A DNA stretch of 64,000 nt, from NCBI GenBank assembly GCA_022819605.1, contig JAJEGW010000122.1:90151-154150 (forward strand). The letters run 5' to 3'. Under the pieces are notes generated by a model. The model was not told the origin of the DNA. It ran no database searches and was given only the letters and a program-made list of their open reading frames with translations. Shown here piece by piece: positions 17,230-27,044 of the stretch (within the stretch, counting starts at the first letter, position 1; each line of letters begins with the position of its first letter). A program made the translations under genes and the position numbers. This DNA comes from Silicimonas sp. (GTDB lineage: Bacteria; Pseudomonadota; Alphaproteobacteria; Rhodobacterales; Rhodobacteraceae).

Positions 17230-19439
17230 CAACTCGACTTTGCAAGTTTGTAGTACGTTCCATCCCGATCCGCGATCAACTGGTCATGCGTGCCTCGCTG
17301 CACTTCGGCGCCCCTATCCAGAACAACGATTTCGTCACAGTCGCGCACCGTGCTCAACCGGTGGGCCACGATCAGGCAGGTAACGCCGCGTCGGCGCAAG
17401 GCTTCATCGACAAATTCCTCCGTTGCAGCGTCAAGCGCGCTGGTTGCCTCGTCTAGTAGGAGCATTGTCGGGTTGCCCACCAACGCACGGGCGATTTCCA
17501 GGCGCTGACATTGTCCGCCGCTGAAATTCGCTCCGGCTTCTTCGACGCGAGTCGCGTAGCCGTCAGGCCTGAGCAGAATCTCGTCGTGGATCCGGGCGTC
17601 TCGAGCAGCGGCGAATATGGCTTCGTCCGGAACGGCCGGATTCCACAAGGTGATGTTGTCACGCACGGAGCCGGAAAAGAGCACCACCTCCTGATCCACC
17701 ATCGATATGGACTGCCGAAGCACCTCCTCCGGAATCTCTTCCCTGGGATGGCCATCGAACAGGATGTCGCCCGACCAGGGTTGATAGACACCTGCAACCA
17801 GGCGCGTCAGGGTCGACTTGCCGGATCCGCTGGGACCGACCACGGCAACGCGCTGCCCCGGTTCAATCGTGAGGCTGAAATCCTTGATCAGAGGCGGTCG
17901 GCTCCTACTGAAGCCAAACGTGACGTCTCGCAGTTCGAGCCGCCCCGCAAGCTGGAGCCGGCCCTTGAATGTCGGAATCGTTGCCGAGTCTGGGTTTCGG
18001 CGCGTAAAGGTCGGGGCTTCCTCGGTCTTGCGGACATCATCGAGTCGCTGCAGATCGGTTTCAAGCGCATGACGCTTGTTGGCGAACTCCATAAAGCGGC
18101 CGAAGGGTGCCAGAAACATCTCGGCCAAGATGTAGAAACCGACCAGCGTCCCCAGAGTCAGGTCTCCCGCCAGGACCATACTTCCCCCGAAGCCCAGAAT
18201 CGCGGCACCGCGGAATCCCGCGATGAGAATCGGCAGCGCGGAATTGATCGCCCCCAGTTCAGCATAGCGCTGGCGCGCCTGCAGTTCGCGTGCCTGCTGT
18301 CCGGTCCAGCGCGAAAAGAGCCTGTCATCCGATCCCGTCAGGCGCAGGTTGTCCGCGTGACTCAGCATCTGCATGCCGTAGCCGATCAGCAGTCCCTGTT
18401 CGCGCCTCATCGCCTGGATTCTGACGACCCGGAGCCCGTTCAAGACATGAGCCAGAACTCCGTGCAACAGGGCCAACAACACGACAATCAGCGCGAGACG
18501 GAAGTCAAGGGCCAGCATTGCTACAAGCAGCACTGCACTCATCGCCATTTCGACGACGCGCGACAAGACCTGATCCGTCAGGTTCTTGGCGACTCGGTCA
18601 ATGGAAGAGACTCGGTCAGTCAAGTCGCCTGCCAACCTGTGATCAAAGAACTCGACCGGAAGGCGAAGCAGCCGCGTCAGGCCTCGATCGTAGCCCACGA
18701 TCGAAACCCGGGTTGCGAGCCGGCTGAGGAATCTGTGCTTGAGCAAGGTCAGAATGTACACAAGCACGCTGCCGCCAAGCATCGCCGCCACAATCCCGCG
18801 CCACGGTCCATGGTTCTCCAGCACGTCGTCCACGAAGACGCTGAGCGATGCGGGAATGATGAGCGTCAAAAGAGTCAGCAAGAATCCGCATGCAATCACC
18901 CCGGCAAGCGTACTCCATGTTCCGGCAAGGAGTGCGTGCAATCGCCTGAACAGGTCTGGACGCTCACCGCCAGGGTTGAAATCTGGGCCGCACTTGAATT
19001 GAAGAGCAATGCCGCTGTAGCCTCTGGCAAACTCTTCGGCGGACAGTCTGCGTCGCCCCGTGGAAGGATCATTCAGGTGAAAGCTGTTGCCGTCGCATCC
19101 TTCGAGGACGACGAAATGGCTGAATTGCCAAAACAGGATCAGGGGAAACTGCAGCTTCCTCAGTTGATCCGCGCGTACGTTCAATCCCTTGCATTCAAGA
19201 CCGTAGGATCTGGCGGCGCGCATGATGCTCGCGGCGCTGCTGCCGTCTCGGCTCACCTCGCATCTTTCGCGCAATTCAGTAAGCGGCACCCATTTGTCGA
19301 AGTAACCAAGTATGCTGCCGAGGCAGGCAGCACCACATTCCGACGCGTGCATCTGCAACAAAATTGGCGTGCGTGCTCTTTGGCGTGCGGGAACGGATTC
19401 CGCCTTGCCCTTAGCCCTGCTTGAGGTGCGCAGCCGCAT
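17229..19439 (-). CDS. NHLM-type peptidase-containing ABC transporter (PCAT)
   Basis: 736-residue transporter that both cleaves the leader and exports the peptide across the inner membrane. The N-terminal C39 peptidase domain (about 24-150) shows the catalytic Cys in QMHASECGAACLG, His in SHFVVLEG and Asp in LNDPSTG. The membrane domain spans about 170-450, and the ABC domain has Walker [10 protein letters not shown], signature FSGGQCQRLEIARA and Walker B MLLLDEATSALD. It should cut after the Ser-Ala-Gly leader end of the peptide encoded at 5801-6052. It ends in a TGATG overlap with its partner. Confidence 0.95.
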   Translation of the reverse strand: MRLRTSSRAKGKAESVPARQRARTPILLQMHASECGAACLGSILGYFDKWVPLTELRERCEVSRDGSSAASIMRAARSYGLECKGLNVRADQLRKLQFPLILFWQFSHFVVLEGCDGNSFHLNDPSTGRRRLSAEEFARGYSGIALQFKCGPDFNPGGERPDLFRRLHALLAGTWSTLAGVIACGFLLTLLTLIIPASLSVFVDDVLENHGPWRGIVAAMLGGSVLVYILTLLKHRFLSRLATRVSIVGYDRGLTRLLRLPVEFFDHRLAGDLTDRVSSIDRVAKNLTDQVLSRVVEMAMSAVLLVAMLALDFRLALIVVLLALLHGVLAHVLNGLRVVRIQAMRREQGLLIGYGMQMLSHADNLRLTGSDDRLFSRWTGQQARELQARQRYAELGAINSALPILIAGFRGAAILGFGGSMVLAGDLTLGTLVGFYILAEMFLAPFGRFMEFANKRHALETDLQRLDDVRKTEEAPTFTRRNPDSATIPTFKGRLQLAGRLELRDVTFGFSRSRPPLIKDFSLTIEPGQRVAVVGPSGSGKSTLTRLVAGVYQPWSGDILFDGHPREEIPEEVLRQSISMVDQEVVLFSGSVRDNITLWNPAVPDEAIFAAARDARIHDEILLRPDGYATRVEEAGANFSGGQCQRLEIARALVGNPTMLLLDEATSALDAATEEFVDEALRRRGVTCLIVAHRLSTVRDCDEIVVLDRGAEVQRGTHDQLIADRDGTYYKLAKSS

Positions 19440-19446
19440 CTCTTGC

Positions 19447-19992
19447 CTACCTCATGCGCAGCAGTGCGATCGGCGAATGCCTGCCGACATCAATTACAAT
19501 TTCGCATTTCGTGCCCGGATGAATCTCGATATCCGGGGCTTTGTCGAGGGCGATCTTGACGTGGTGCACGGAAATCGGTGCCGACAACTCAGACTCCGCC
19601 CATCGCCCGGACAGAGGCGCTGCGGAAACTTCTTGGATCTCTCCCCCAATCGTTGCCACTTCGCCTTCCGCGCCAGCCAGCCTCACAACCGCCGGCAATC
19701 CAGCCCTGACCTGAGATTCAAAATCCCTTTCGATCCAGGCAAGTGCATGTATCGAAAGGCATTCTATCTGCTGGGCATCGCCGGACTCGACAAGAACAGC
19801 GTCTACCGTGAGATTGCGGGTCACTTCGCCAAAGAAGAGCCATATTGCAAGCAGCAAGGACAAGACGCCGATCACGGCGACGAGCAGACGTTCGCGCGGT
19901 GTGGAAATTGTCAGCAGCCGATCAAGTTGTTCGCGATCTTCCTTTGCCGCGGCAACAGAATCCTGAAACGAGCCGAATGGGTTATTGAACAC
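19447..19992 (-). CDS. Short NHLM-type HlyD-like secretion protein
   Basis: 181-residue adaptor of the type I-like NHLM export system. A cytosolic N-terminus (1-33) is followed by one membrane segment (about 37-55, LLVAVIGVLSLLLAIWLFF) and a periplasmic beta-rich region ending in PGTKCEIVIDVGRHSPIALL, as in HlyD family proteins. It lacks the long coiled-coil hairpin, so it is less than half the length of typical family members. The GTG start at 19992 is the first gene of the minus-strand operon, 7 bases ahead of the C39 transporter. An outer-membrane partner is not encoded here. Confidence 0.8.
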   Translation of the reverse strand: MFNNPFGSFQDSVAAAKEDREQLDRLLTISTPRERLLVAVIGVLSLLLAIWLFFGEVTRNLTVDAVLVESGDAQQIECLSIHALAWIERDFESQVRAGLPAVVRLAGAEGEVATIGGEIQEVSAAPLSGRWAESELSAPISVHHVKIALDKAPDIEIHPGTKCEIVIDVGRHSPIALLRMR

Positions 19993-20365
19993 GACTGTAC
20001 TCAGCCTCCTCCACGAAATCGGGCCAACACAAATATCTCATGATCCGCGTGTGGACGTAAGGGGCTTGTGCGCTCCCAATCAAGATCGGTCAAGTCCTCA
20101 GCGCACCGAGGGGAGACTCTCCTATCCCGCTTGAACTTTTGGGGACATGTCGAAACCTGCCGGAACCACGGATTCGTTGCAGTCGGATGTCCGGCGGCTG
20201 GGTACGGCCAGATTCCGACGTTCCGATTGTGCCCGAAAAGCGCAGCGCGGGGGGCGCACCTTGAAGAGGCTGCAAGCGAGGCCGTGCGAGAATCTCTTTG
20301 CGATCGCATGCCATATGCGCCAAACTGCATGAAAGTGCCACGAAGATGGCAGCAAAGAGGCATTC
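19993..20365. other. Divergent intergenic region, RiPP export operon / ftsB
   Basis: About 370 bases between the GTG start of the secretion protein and ftsB. It must contain the promoters for both directions. I see no RNA gene, precursor-like ORF or clear operator. Confidence 0.5.
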
Positions 20366-20665
20366 ATGCGTACCAGCAAGCGAACCGGCGTCGGCGACTT
20401 CGTCTACTTCACGGTCATGTTCCTGCTCGCGGCTTATTTCATGTTCGCCAGCGTGCAGGGCGATTTCGGCCTGTTTCGCCGCATACAGATAGAGGCCGAA
20501 CTCACCTCCCTCAAGAGCGAGCGTGACCGGCTGGCGACGGACGTCTCGGCGCTGGAGAACAAGACCCGGCGCCTGTCGGACACATATCTTGACCTGGATC
20601 TTCTCGACAGCCAGGCCCGCGACGTTCTCGGCCTTATTCGCCCCGACGAGATCGTCCTGAATTGA
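20366..20665 (+). CDS. ftsB: Septum formation initiator FtsB/DivIC family protein
   Basis: 99-residue bitopic cell-division protein. It has a short cytosolic N-terminus, a membrane segment at about 13-32 (VYFTVMFLLAAYFMFASV), then a coiled coil (IEAELTSLKSERDRLATDVSALENKTRRL, given in parts, about 41-70) and the family's LDLLDSQARDVLGLIRPDE ending. It sits upstream of the pyruvate dehydrogenase genes, the usual alphaproteobacterial arrangement. Confidence 0.9.
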   Translation: MRTSKRTGVGDFVYFTVMFLLAAYFMFASVQGDFGLFRRIQIEAELTSLKSERDRLATDVSALENKTRRLSDTYLDLDLLDSQARDVLGLIRPDEIVLN

Positions 20666-20756
20666 CCTCGGTCCGCACGAGCATTGCGCCAAATGCATGG
20701 CGGCTCTGCCGATGTACGCAACATTTGCCCGTGCAATTCAAAATGTGCTGGTGTAT

Positions 20757-20782
20757 CAGATTGTTTAACGTTGAACAATCTG
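20757..20782. promoter_or_regulatory. Inverted repeat upstream of pdhA
   Basis: CAGATTGTT and AACAATCTG are perfect 9-base arms around TAACGTTG, about 25 bases ahead of the pdhA start. The inner part, GTTTAACGTTGAAC, is itself nearly symmetric. It is a candidate operator controlling the pdh genes. It could also fold as an RNA hairpin but lacks a T-run. Confidence 0.55.
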
Positions 20783-20807
20783 CTCCTGAATGGGAAGGAT
20801 CGTGCCA

Positions 20808-21800
20808 ATGGCTGCTCGACGCGCAACCAAGAAACAGGCCGCCCCGAAGGAAGAACTCCTAAAGTATTACAAGGACATGCTCCTGATCAGGCGGTTCGAG
20901 GAAAAGGCCGGACAACTCTATGGCATGGGCCTGATCGGAGGCTTCTGCCATCTCTACATCGGACAGGAAGCTGTCGTTGTCGGCCTCGAATCCGTAGCCA
21001 TTGAAGGCGACAAGCGGATAACCACCTATCGCGACCACGGCCACATGCTCGCCTGCGGCATGGATGCAAACGGCGTCATGGCGGAACTGACAGGGCGTAT
21101 CGGCGGATATTCCAAGGGCAAGGGCGGTTCGATGCACATGTTCTCGAAGGAGCGCGACTTCTACGGCGGGCACGGCATCGTCGGAGCCAACGTGCCCCTC
21201 GGCGCGGGACTTGCTTTTTCCGACATGTACAAGGGCAACAAGAACGTCACGTTCACGTATTTCGGCGACGGTGCGGCCAACCAGGGTCAGGTCTACGAGA
21301 CCTACAACATGGCCGAGCTTTGGAAGCTGCCCGTGATCTTCGTGATCGAAAACAACCAGTACGCCATGGGCACGAGCGTAAAGCGCGCCACCAAGTCATC
21401 TTCCTTCTGGGAGCGGGGCACCGCCTTCTCGATCCCAGGAGAACAGGTGGACGGGATGGATGTGCTGGCCGTGCGCGCCGCCGGCCAGAAGGCCGTCAAG
21501 CACTGTCGCGCCGGAAAGGGCCCATACATCCTCGAGATCATGACGTACCGCTACCGCGGCCACTCAATGTCCGATCCGGCCAAGTACAGGACCCGTGACG
21601 AAGTGCAGAAGATCCGCGAAGAGCGCGACGCGATCGAACAGGTCCGCGGACGCTTGCTCGATGCAGGTGCCACCGAAGCCGAGTTGAAGGCGATCGACAA
21701 GGACATCAAGAACATCGTCAACGCCGCGGCCGAGTTTGCAAAGGAAAGCCCGGAGCCCGACCCCTCGGAACTCTGGACAGACATCACTGTGAGCGCCTGA
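20808..21800 (+). CDS. pdhA: Pyruvate dehydrogenase E1 component, alpha subunit
   Basis: 330-residue alpha subunit of the thiamine-diphosphate-dependent E1 enzyme that decarboxylates pyruvate and acetylates the lipoyl group of E2. The ThDP motif runs from [12 protein letters not shown] to ENNQYAMGT (about 160-190). [13 protein letters not shown] and the phosphorylation-loop-like [11 protein letters not shown] are also present. The start at 20808 is set by GGGAAGG eight bases upstream; an ATG at 20790 lies before this site. It begins the pdhA-pdhB-pdhC operon, 14 bases before pdhB. Confidence 0.96.
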   Translation: MAARRATKKQAAPKEELLKYYKDMLLIRRFEEKAGQLYGMGLIGGFCHLYIGQEAVVVGLESVAIEGDKRITTYRDHGHMLACGMDANGVMAELTGRIGGYSKGKGGSMHMFSKERDFYGGHGIVGANVPLGAGLAFSDMYKGNKNVTFTYFGDGAANQGQVYETYNMAELWKLPVIFVIENNQYAMGTSVKRATKSSSFWERGTAFSIPGEQVDGMDVLAVRAAGQKAVKHCRAGKGPYILEIMTYRYRGHSMSDPAKYRTRDEVQKIREERDAIEQVRGRLLDAGATEAELKAIDKDIKNIVNAAAEFAKESPEPDPSELWTDITVSA

Positions 21801-21814
21801 GGGAGGGGCAAGAC

Positions 21815-23173
21815 ATGGCAACAGAAATTCTCATGCCGGCCCTTTCGCCCACCATGGAAGAGGGTACACTGGCAAAGTGGCTGGTGAAGGAGGGCGATAC
21901 CGTTTCGGCCGGCGACATCATCGCCGAAATCGAGACTGACAAGGCCACAATGGAGTTCGAAGCCGTCGACGACGGCATCGTGGGCAGGATTCTCGTCGCC
22001 GAAGGCACCGAATCCGTCAAGGTCAACACGCCGATCGCGGTCATCATCGAAGAAGGCGAAAGCGCAGACGAAATCGAGGCACCCGCGGTGCCGATGGCGG
22101 TCCCTGCAGTCGAGGAACCCGCGTCTGTGGCCGACGCGGCCCCGGCCCAGCCCGCTGTCGACCGCTCGCCAGACTATCCCGCTGGCACTGAAATGGTCTC
22201 GACGACGGTGCGAGACGCCCTTCGCGATGCCATTGCCGAAGAGATGCGGGCCGACGAAACCGTCTTCATCATGGGTGAGGAAGTCGCGGAATACCAGGGA
22301 GCCTACAAGATCACGCAAGGCATTCTCGAGGAATTCGGGGCACGGCGCGTGATCGATACGCCGATAACCGAGCACGGCTTCGCAGGCCTGGGCGTTGGAG
22401 CGAGCTGGGGCGGTCTGAGGCCCATCGTGGAGTTCATGACCTGGAACTTCGCCATGCAGGCGATCGACCAAATCATCAACTCCGCCGCCAAGACGCTCTA
22501 CATGTCAGGCGGCCAGATGGGGTCGCCCATCGTCTTCCGGGGCCCGAACGGCGCGGCAGCCCGCGTGGCCGCCCAGCATTCGCAGGACTACGCCGCCTGG
22601 TATGCGTCCGTTCCGGGGCTCAAGGTCGTGCAGCCATTCTCCGCAACCGATGCAAAAGGCCTTCTCAAGACGGCGATTCGCGATCCCAACCCTGTTGTCT
22701 TCCTGGAGAACGAGATCCTCTACGGGCGCGCTTTCGACGTGCCGAAACTCGATGATTTCACGATCCCCTTCGGCAAGGCCCGCGTCTGGCGGGAAGGCAC
22801 GGACGTCACGCTCGTGTCTTGGGGAATCGGAATGAGCCATACTCTCGAGGCAGCGGATGAACTTGCCAAAGACGGGGTCTCGGCCGAAGTCATCGACCTC
22901 AGAACGTTGCGCCCGCTCGACATGGCAACGGTGATAGAGAGCGTCAAGAAGACCAATCGCTGCGTGACGGTCGAGGAAGCCTGGCCGGTCGCCTCGTTGT
23001 CAGATCATATCGGCTCGGAAATCATGCGTGAGGCGTTCGATCATCTTGACGCGCCAGTGCTCAAGTGCACAGGCAAAGACGTGCCAATGCCATACGCGGC
23101 CAATCTCGAAAAGCTCGCCCTGACGTCGGTCAAGGAAGTGATCGATGCCGTCAGGGCCGTAACCTACAGGTAA
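21815..23173 (+). CDS. pdhB: Pyruvate dehydrogenase E1 beta subunit with N-terminal lipoyl domain
   Basis: 452 residues. The first ~80 form a biotinyl-lipoyl domain with the modified Lys in [12 protein letters not shown], followed by an Ala/Pro-rich linker to about 125, then the E1 beta transketolase-like domain ([39 protein letters not shown] in pieces) and its C-terminal domain ([10 protein letters not shown]). A lipoyl domain on E1 beta is a known feature of many alphaproteobacteria. Its first 75 residues are nearly identical to those of the E2 protein encoded next. Confidence 0.96.
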   Translation: MATEILMPALSPTMEEGTLAKWLVKEGDTVSAGDIIAEIETDKATMEFEAVDDGIVGRILVAEGTESVKVNTPIAVIIEEGESADEIEAPAVPMAVPAVEEPASVADAAPAQPAVDRSPDYPAGTEMVSTTVRDALRDAIAEEMRADETVFIMGEEVAEYQGAYKITQGILEEFGARRVIDTPITEHGFAGLGVGASWGGLRPIVEFMTWNFAMQAIDQIINSAAKTLYMSGGQMGSPIVFRGPNGAAARVAAQHSQDYAAWYASVPGLKVVQPFSATDAKGLLKTAIRDPNPVVFLENEILYGRAFDVPKLDDFTIPFGKARVWREGTDVTLVSWGIGMSHTLEAADELAKDGVSAEVIDLRTLRPLDMATVIESVKKTNRCVTVEEAWPVASLSDHIGSEIMREAFDHLDAPVLKCTGKDVPMPYAANLEKLALTSVKEVIDAVRAVTYR

Positions 23174-23185
23174 GGAGAGGGAAGG

Positions 23186-24475
23186 ATGCCCACCGAAATC
23201 CTCATGCCGGCTCTCTCGCCCACCATGGAAGAAGGCACACTGGCAAAGTGGCTGGTCACGGAAGGCGACACCGTGTCTGCCGGCGACCTGCTTGCCGAGA
23301 TCGAAACCGACAAGGCAACGATGGAATTCGAGGCCGTCGACGAAGGGACCGTGGGACGGATCCTCGTCCCCGAAGGCACAGAGAGCGTAAAGGTCAATTC
23401 ACCCATCGCCGTCCTCCTCGCCGAAGGCGAAAGCGAGGCCGACATCGGTTCCGCCACGGCAACTGCCGAACCTGCGCCGCCGGCACCGGAAACCGAGGCT
23501 CCCGCCCCTGCCCCGGCAAGCGCGGAACCGGCACCGGCCGCGAGTGCACCGCCTGCAGCTCCGGCCACAAGTTCAAAGGGAAATCGCATATTCGCATCAC
23601 CGCTTGCCCGGCGAATCGCCGCCGACAAGGGCCTTGACCTGAGCCGGATCAAAGGGTCGGGACCCAAAGGGCGGATCGTCAAGGCCGATGTCGAAAGTGC
23701 GCAGGCGCAACCGGCGGCCGTTTCAACGGCACCCATGCCAGACACTCCCGGCGCCGATGCGATCAAGGCGATGTTCGACGACAGGGAATTCGAGGAAGTC
23801 GCGCTCGACGGAATGCGCAAGGTGATTGCCGCGCGCCTTGGCGAGGCCAAGCAGACAATCCCGCATTTCTACCTTCGCCGAGACATCATGCTGGACGAAC
23901 TCCTCAGGTTCCGTTCGCAGGCCAACAAGCAACTCGAAACCCGTGGCGTCAAGCTCAGCGTCAATGACTTCATCATCAAGGCCTGCGCCTTGGCCCTTCA
24001 GACGGTGCCTGACGCCAACGCAGTCTGGGCCGGTGACCGGATCATCAAGCTCAAGCCATCCGACGTCGCTGTCGCCGTGGCCATTGAGGGCGGTCTTTTC
24101 ACGCCGGTTCTCAAGGACGCGCATCTGAAGACCCTCTCGACCCTGTCCACCGAAATGAAGGAACTGGCTGCCCTCGCACGCGACCGCAAGCTCGCACCGC
24201 ACCAGTACAAGGGTGGCAGTTTCGCGATATCCAACTTGGGCATGTTCGGCATCAAGAACTTCGACGCCGTCATCAATCCACCCCATGGATCGATCCTGGC
24301 CGTTGGGGCTGGCGAGAAGATGCCGGTCGTCAACGATGACGGCGAACTTGCCGTTGCCACCGTCATGTCGGTCACGCTCTCGGTCGATCACAGGGTCATC
24401 GATGGCGCCGTCGGCGCTGAGTTCCTGTCAGCGGTGAAAACGAATCTTGAGAACCCGATCGGCATGCTCGCGTAG
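23186..24475 (+). CDS. pdhC: Pyruvate dehydrogenase E2, dihydrolipoamide acetyltransferase
   Basis: 429 residues. A lipoyl domain (1-80, Lys in [10 protein letters not shown]) leads to an Ala/Pro/Glu-rich linker, a peripheral subunit-binding domain (about 132-168, [20 protein letters not shown]) and the trimer-forming catalytic domain (about 200-429), with the active-site His in [10 protein letters not shown]. It transfers the acetyl group to CoA at the core of the complex. The E3 gene is not in the window. It starts 12 bases after pdhB. Confidence 0.96.
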   Translation: MPTEILMPALSPTMEEGTLAKWLVTEGDTVSAGDLLAEIETDKATMEFEAVDEGTVGRILVPEGTESVKVNSPIAVLLAEGESEADIGSATATAEPAPPAPETEAPAPAPASAEPAPAASAPPAAPATSSKGNRIFASPLARRIAADKGLDLSRIKGSGPKGRIVKADVESAQAQPAAVSTAPMPDTPGADAIKAMFDDREFEEVALDGMRKVIAARLGEAKQTIPHFYLRRDIMLDELLRFRSQANKQLETRGVKLSVNDFIIKACALALQTVPDANAVWAGDRIIKLKPSDVAVAVAIEGGLFTPVLKDAHLKTLSTLSTEMKELAALARDRKLAPHQYKGGSFAISNLGMFGIKNFDAVINPPHGSILAVGAGEKMPVVNDDGELAVATVMSVTLSVDHRVIDGAVGAEFLSAVKTNLENPIGMLA

Positions 24476-24518
24476 CACGGAAAGCAACAGCTTCCGCTCG
24501 GTCCCAGACCGCGAAAGC

Positions 24519-25334
24519 TCACTCAGCGACGAATCCGTTCAGGATCTGATCCATGGTCAGAGATGGCTGGTCACACCCGGCCTCGCCGACGATCTTGGCC
24601 GGCACGCCAGCCACCGTCTTGCAGGGCGGCACCTCCTGCAAGACCACGGAACCGGCCGCAATTCGGCTGCAATCGCCAACCCGAATGTTGCCCAACACCT
24701 TGGCGCCGGCCCCGATCAAAACACCGTCGCCAATCTTCGGATGGCGATCGTCGTCCTCCTTGCCGGTGCCGCCAAGCGTGACCGAATGTAGCATGGAGAC
24801 ATTGTCGCCGACGGCTGCAGTTTCGCCGATCACGATGGAATGTGCATGGTCGATCATCAGCCCTTTTCCGATCTTGGCACTCGGGTGAATGTCAATTCCA
24901 AAGATCTCGCTCACGCGGGCCTGGATGAAGTAGGCCAGGTCCTTTCGTGAGTGTGTCCACAACCAGTGTCCGATTCGATATGCTTGGACAGCCTGGAAGC
25001 CCTTGAAGAACAGAAGGGGCTGCATCAGCCGATGGCAAGCGGGATCGCGCTCGTAAATCGCGACGAGATCCGCGCGTGCGGCCTCGCCCAAGGACGGATC
25101 CTCGGAATAGGCCTCCTCTGAAATCTCGCGCATGAGCTGCCCGGTCATTTCCGATGAGGAGAGCTTGAACGCGAAGCGATAGGCCAGCGCGCTCTCAAGC
25201 GAACCGTGATGCAGAATGGTCGCATGCACCATTCCACCGATCAGCGGTTCAGCGGCAATTGCGGCATGCGCATCTTCCTTGATTCGATCCCAAACCGGAT
25301 CCAGCGATGATATCTGCGGCTTGTCCTTTGCCAT
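24519..25334 (-). CDS. cysE: Serine O-acetyltransferase
   Basis: Acetylates L-serine with acetyl-CoA, the first step of cysteine synthesis. It has 271 residues from ATG 25334, which follows CAGGGAG; a longer frame to 25385 adds residues atypical of the family. The N-terminal helical domain is followed by a left-handed beta-helix of hexapeptide repeats (IHPSAKIGKGLMIDHA, GVLIGAGAKVLGNIRVGD). The acid-base pair is likely in DHAHSIVIGE. It is convergent with the pdh operon and divergent from the DksA-like gene. Confidence 0.94.
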   Translation of the reverse strand: MAKDKPQISSLDPVWDRIKEDAHAAIAAEPLIGGMVHATILHHGSLESALAYRFAFKLSSSEMTGQLMREISEEAYSEDPSLGEAARADLVAIYERDPACHRLMQPLLFFKGFQAVQAYRIGHWLWTHSRKDLAYFIQARVSEIFGIDIHPSAKIGKGLMIDHAHSIVIGETAAVGDNVSMLHSVTLGGTGKEDDDRHPKIGDGVLIGAGAKVLGNIRVGDCSRIAAGSVVLQEVPPCKTVAGVPAKIVGEAGCDQPSLTMDQILNGFVAE

Positions 25335-25419
25335 GACTGACTCCCTGGCTGGTCCGACGACCCTGGAACAGATAAGGTGCCGCACCAGGAAACAATTGAT
25401 CTGCTGCGGAGAATTACCA

Positions 25420-25761
25420 CTGAACGCTCTGGATTTAAAGACTTATCGCGAGGCGCTGCTGGCGGAACGCTCACGGCTTGCAGAAGAGGACTCGGCGTCA
25501 GCCGAAGGCCGCGGCACGGTCATGCTGGACCAGCAATCGGTTGGCCGCCTCAGTCGCATGGACGCCATGCAGCGCCAAGCCATGGCGCAGGCGACAATGC
25601 GCCGACGCGCGGTACGACGTACGAAAATCGATGCGGCCCTTCGGCGCATCGATGAAGACGAATTCGGGATCTGCCAAAAATGCGGAGACGACATCGCGCA
25701 AGCGCGTCTCGATCTCGACCCTACAGCCCTTACCTGCGTTGCCTGCGCGACCCGCGATTGA
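25420..25761 (+). CDS. DksA/TraR-family C4 zinc-finger protein
   Basis: About 113 residues with the TraR/DksA C4 zinc finger CQKCGDDI...CVACA near the C-terminus and an N-terminal helical part beginning DLKTYREALLAERSRL. Members bind RNA polymerase in the secondary channel; this short form may be a DksA-like regulator. The start is uncertain: GGAGAA precedes a CTG at 25420, a TTG lies at 25396, and an ATG at 25333 would overlap the cysE start region. Confidence 0.8.
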   Translation: MNALDLKTYREALLAERSRLAEEDSASAEGRGTVMLDQQSVGRLSRMDAMQRQAMAQATMRRRAVRRTKIDAALRRIDEDEFGICQKCGDDIAQARLDLDPTALTCVACATRD

Positions 25762-25886
25762 GTCGACTGAGAATTGGGCCTGTAAAGAAGACCATTCATC
25801 CGAATGCAGGACCTGGCGAATTGCAGGGGGAAGCCTGTTTCGGGCCGCTCGCCGCATCCGTTCAGGAGCCTGGCACCCGAAATCGG

Positions 25887-27044
25887 CTATTGGTCGGCCT
25901 GCTCGGCCTGGAATCTCCTCCAGCGGGCAACGTTCGCGTTGTGCTCGCGAAGCGTTGCCGCAAATGCATGCCCGCCCGTGCCATCCGCGACAAAGAACAG
26001 GTAATCCGACTCAGCGGGAGACAGGGCTGCCTCGATGGCCGCCTTGCCGGGATTAGCGATTGGTGTCGGCGGCAGGCCTGCGAACAGGTACGTGTTCCAG
26101 GGTGTCTCGCGGCGCAACTCGCTTTGCCTGAGCCCGCGCCCAAGAACGCCACGGCCTTCGGTGATCCCGTAGATGACCGTCGGGTCGGTCTGGAGCCTGA
26201 TTCCCTTCCGAAGCCGATTTGCAAACACGCTAGCAACCAGCGGGCGCTCATCCGCACGCCCGGTCTCCTTCTCGATGATTGAGGCAAGAATCAGGGCCTC
26301 CTCGGGCGTTTTGACCGGTGCATCCTCGGACCTGGCAAGCCAAGCAGCATCAAGGCGCTCCGTCTGCTTCATGCGCATCTCTTCGAGAATTGTCCGACGG
26401 TCGGCTCCCGGAACAATTTCGTACCCGTCCGGTGCCAGAGAACCTTCGTCGGGCACCTCGTCGACCTCGCCATCCAGAAGATCGCTGGCCTTCAAGGCTT
26501 CGACGACCTGCCAGCTTGTCACGCCCTCGGCCACCACGATGCGAAATCTCGTCGCCACGTCATTCAGGGCTGCCGTGTACGGGGCCGGCAAATCGGACTC
26601 TGACGCTGGATCGAATTCCGCGGTGACTGCAAATTCGCCGGCCGCCGCGTTCAATTCGCGCACGCGGACTTCCTGCCCGCTGATCGAAACTCGGTAGACG
26701 ACTTCAATGCCACAGGTCGACTGGCCGTCGCCAGTGATTTCCGTCACGATGTCCTGCATGGACGCGCCTTCCGGAATGAGGAAAGACCCGGCTTTCACGT
26801 GCGATGCACGCCCCGAATACTCGGCACCGATCCGGAAGATCGTCGCATTGGAAATCGCACCCCTTGCCTCAAGTTCCTCTGACAGGCTCGCAATCGATCC
26901 GCCGCGAGGAACCTTCAGGCAAATCGCTTCGGCCAGGGAGCCCTGACCGACGAACTTGCCCTGCCCCCAGTCGATGATCGCCACAACCAACAAGAAGGCG
27001 ACGAGCAGGAAGGTCAGGAAGTTGGAGGCGATGCTCCGCCACAT
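25887..27044 (-). CDS. mltG: Endolytic murein transglycosylase MltG
   Basis: 385-residue inner-membrane lytic transglycosylase that cuts nascent glycan strands. An N-terminal membrane helix (about 9-26, FLTFLLVAFLLVVAIIDW) is followed by a LysM-like region and the YceG catalytic domain. The catalytic Glu is in ILASIIEKETGRADE, and PTVIYG and NTYLFAGLPPTPIANPG are family hallmarks. The start codon abuts the fabF stop. Confidence 0.95.
   Translation of the reverse strand: MWRSIASNFLTFLLVAFLLVVAIIDWGQGKFVGQGSLAEAICLKVPRGGSIASLSEELEARGAISNATIFRIGAEYSGRASHVKAGSFLIPEGASMQDIVTEITGDGQSTCGIEVVYRVSISGQEVRVRELNAAAGEFAVTAEFDPASESDLPAPYTAALNDVATRFRIVVAEGVTSWQVVEALKASDLLDGEVDEVPDEGSLAPDGYEIVPGADRRTILEEMRMKQTERLDAAWLARSEDAPVKTPEEALILASIIEKETGRADERPLVASVFANRLRKGIRLQTDPTVIYGITEGRGVLGRGLRQSELRRETPWNTYLFAGLPPTPIANPGKAAIEAALSPAESDYLFFVADGTGGHAFAATLREHNANVARWRRFQAEQADQ

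Noticed and set aside
20090..20698. 202-residue minus-strand frame
   Set aside because: Antisense to ftsB, which has clear membrane and coiled-coil features. The shadow has none.
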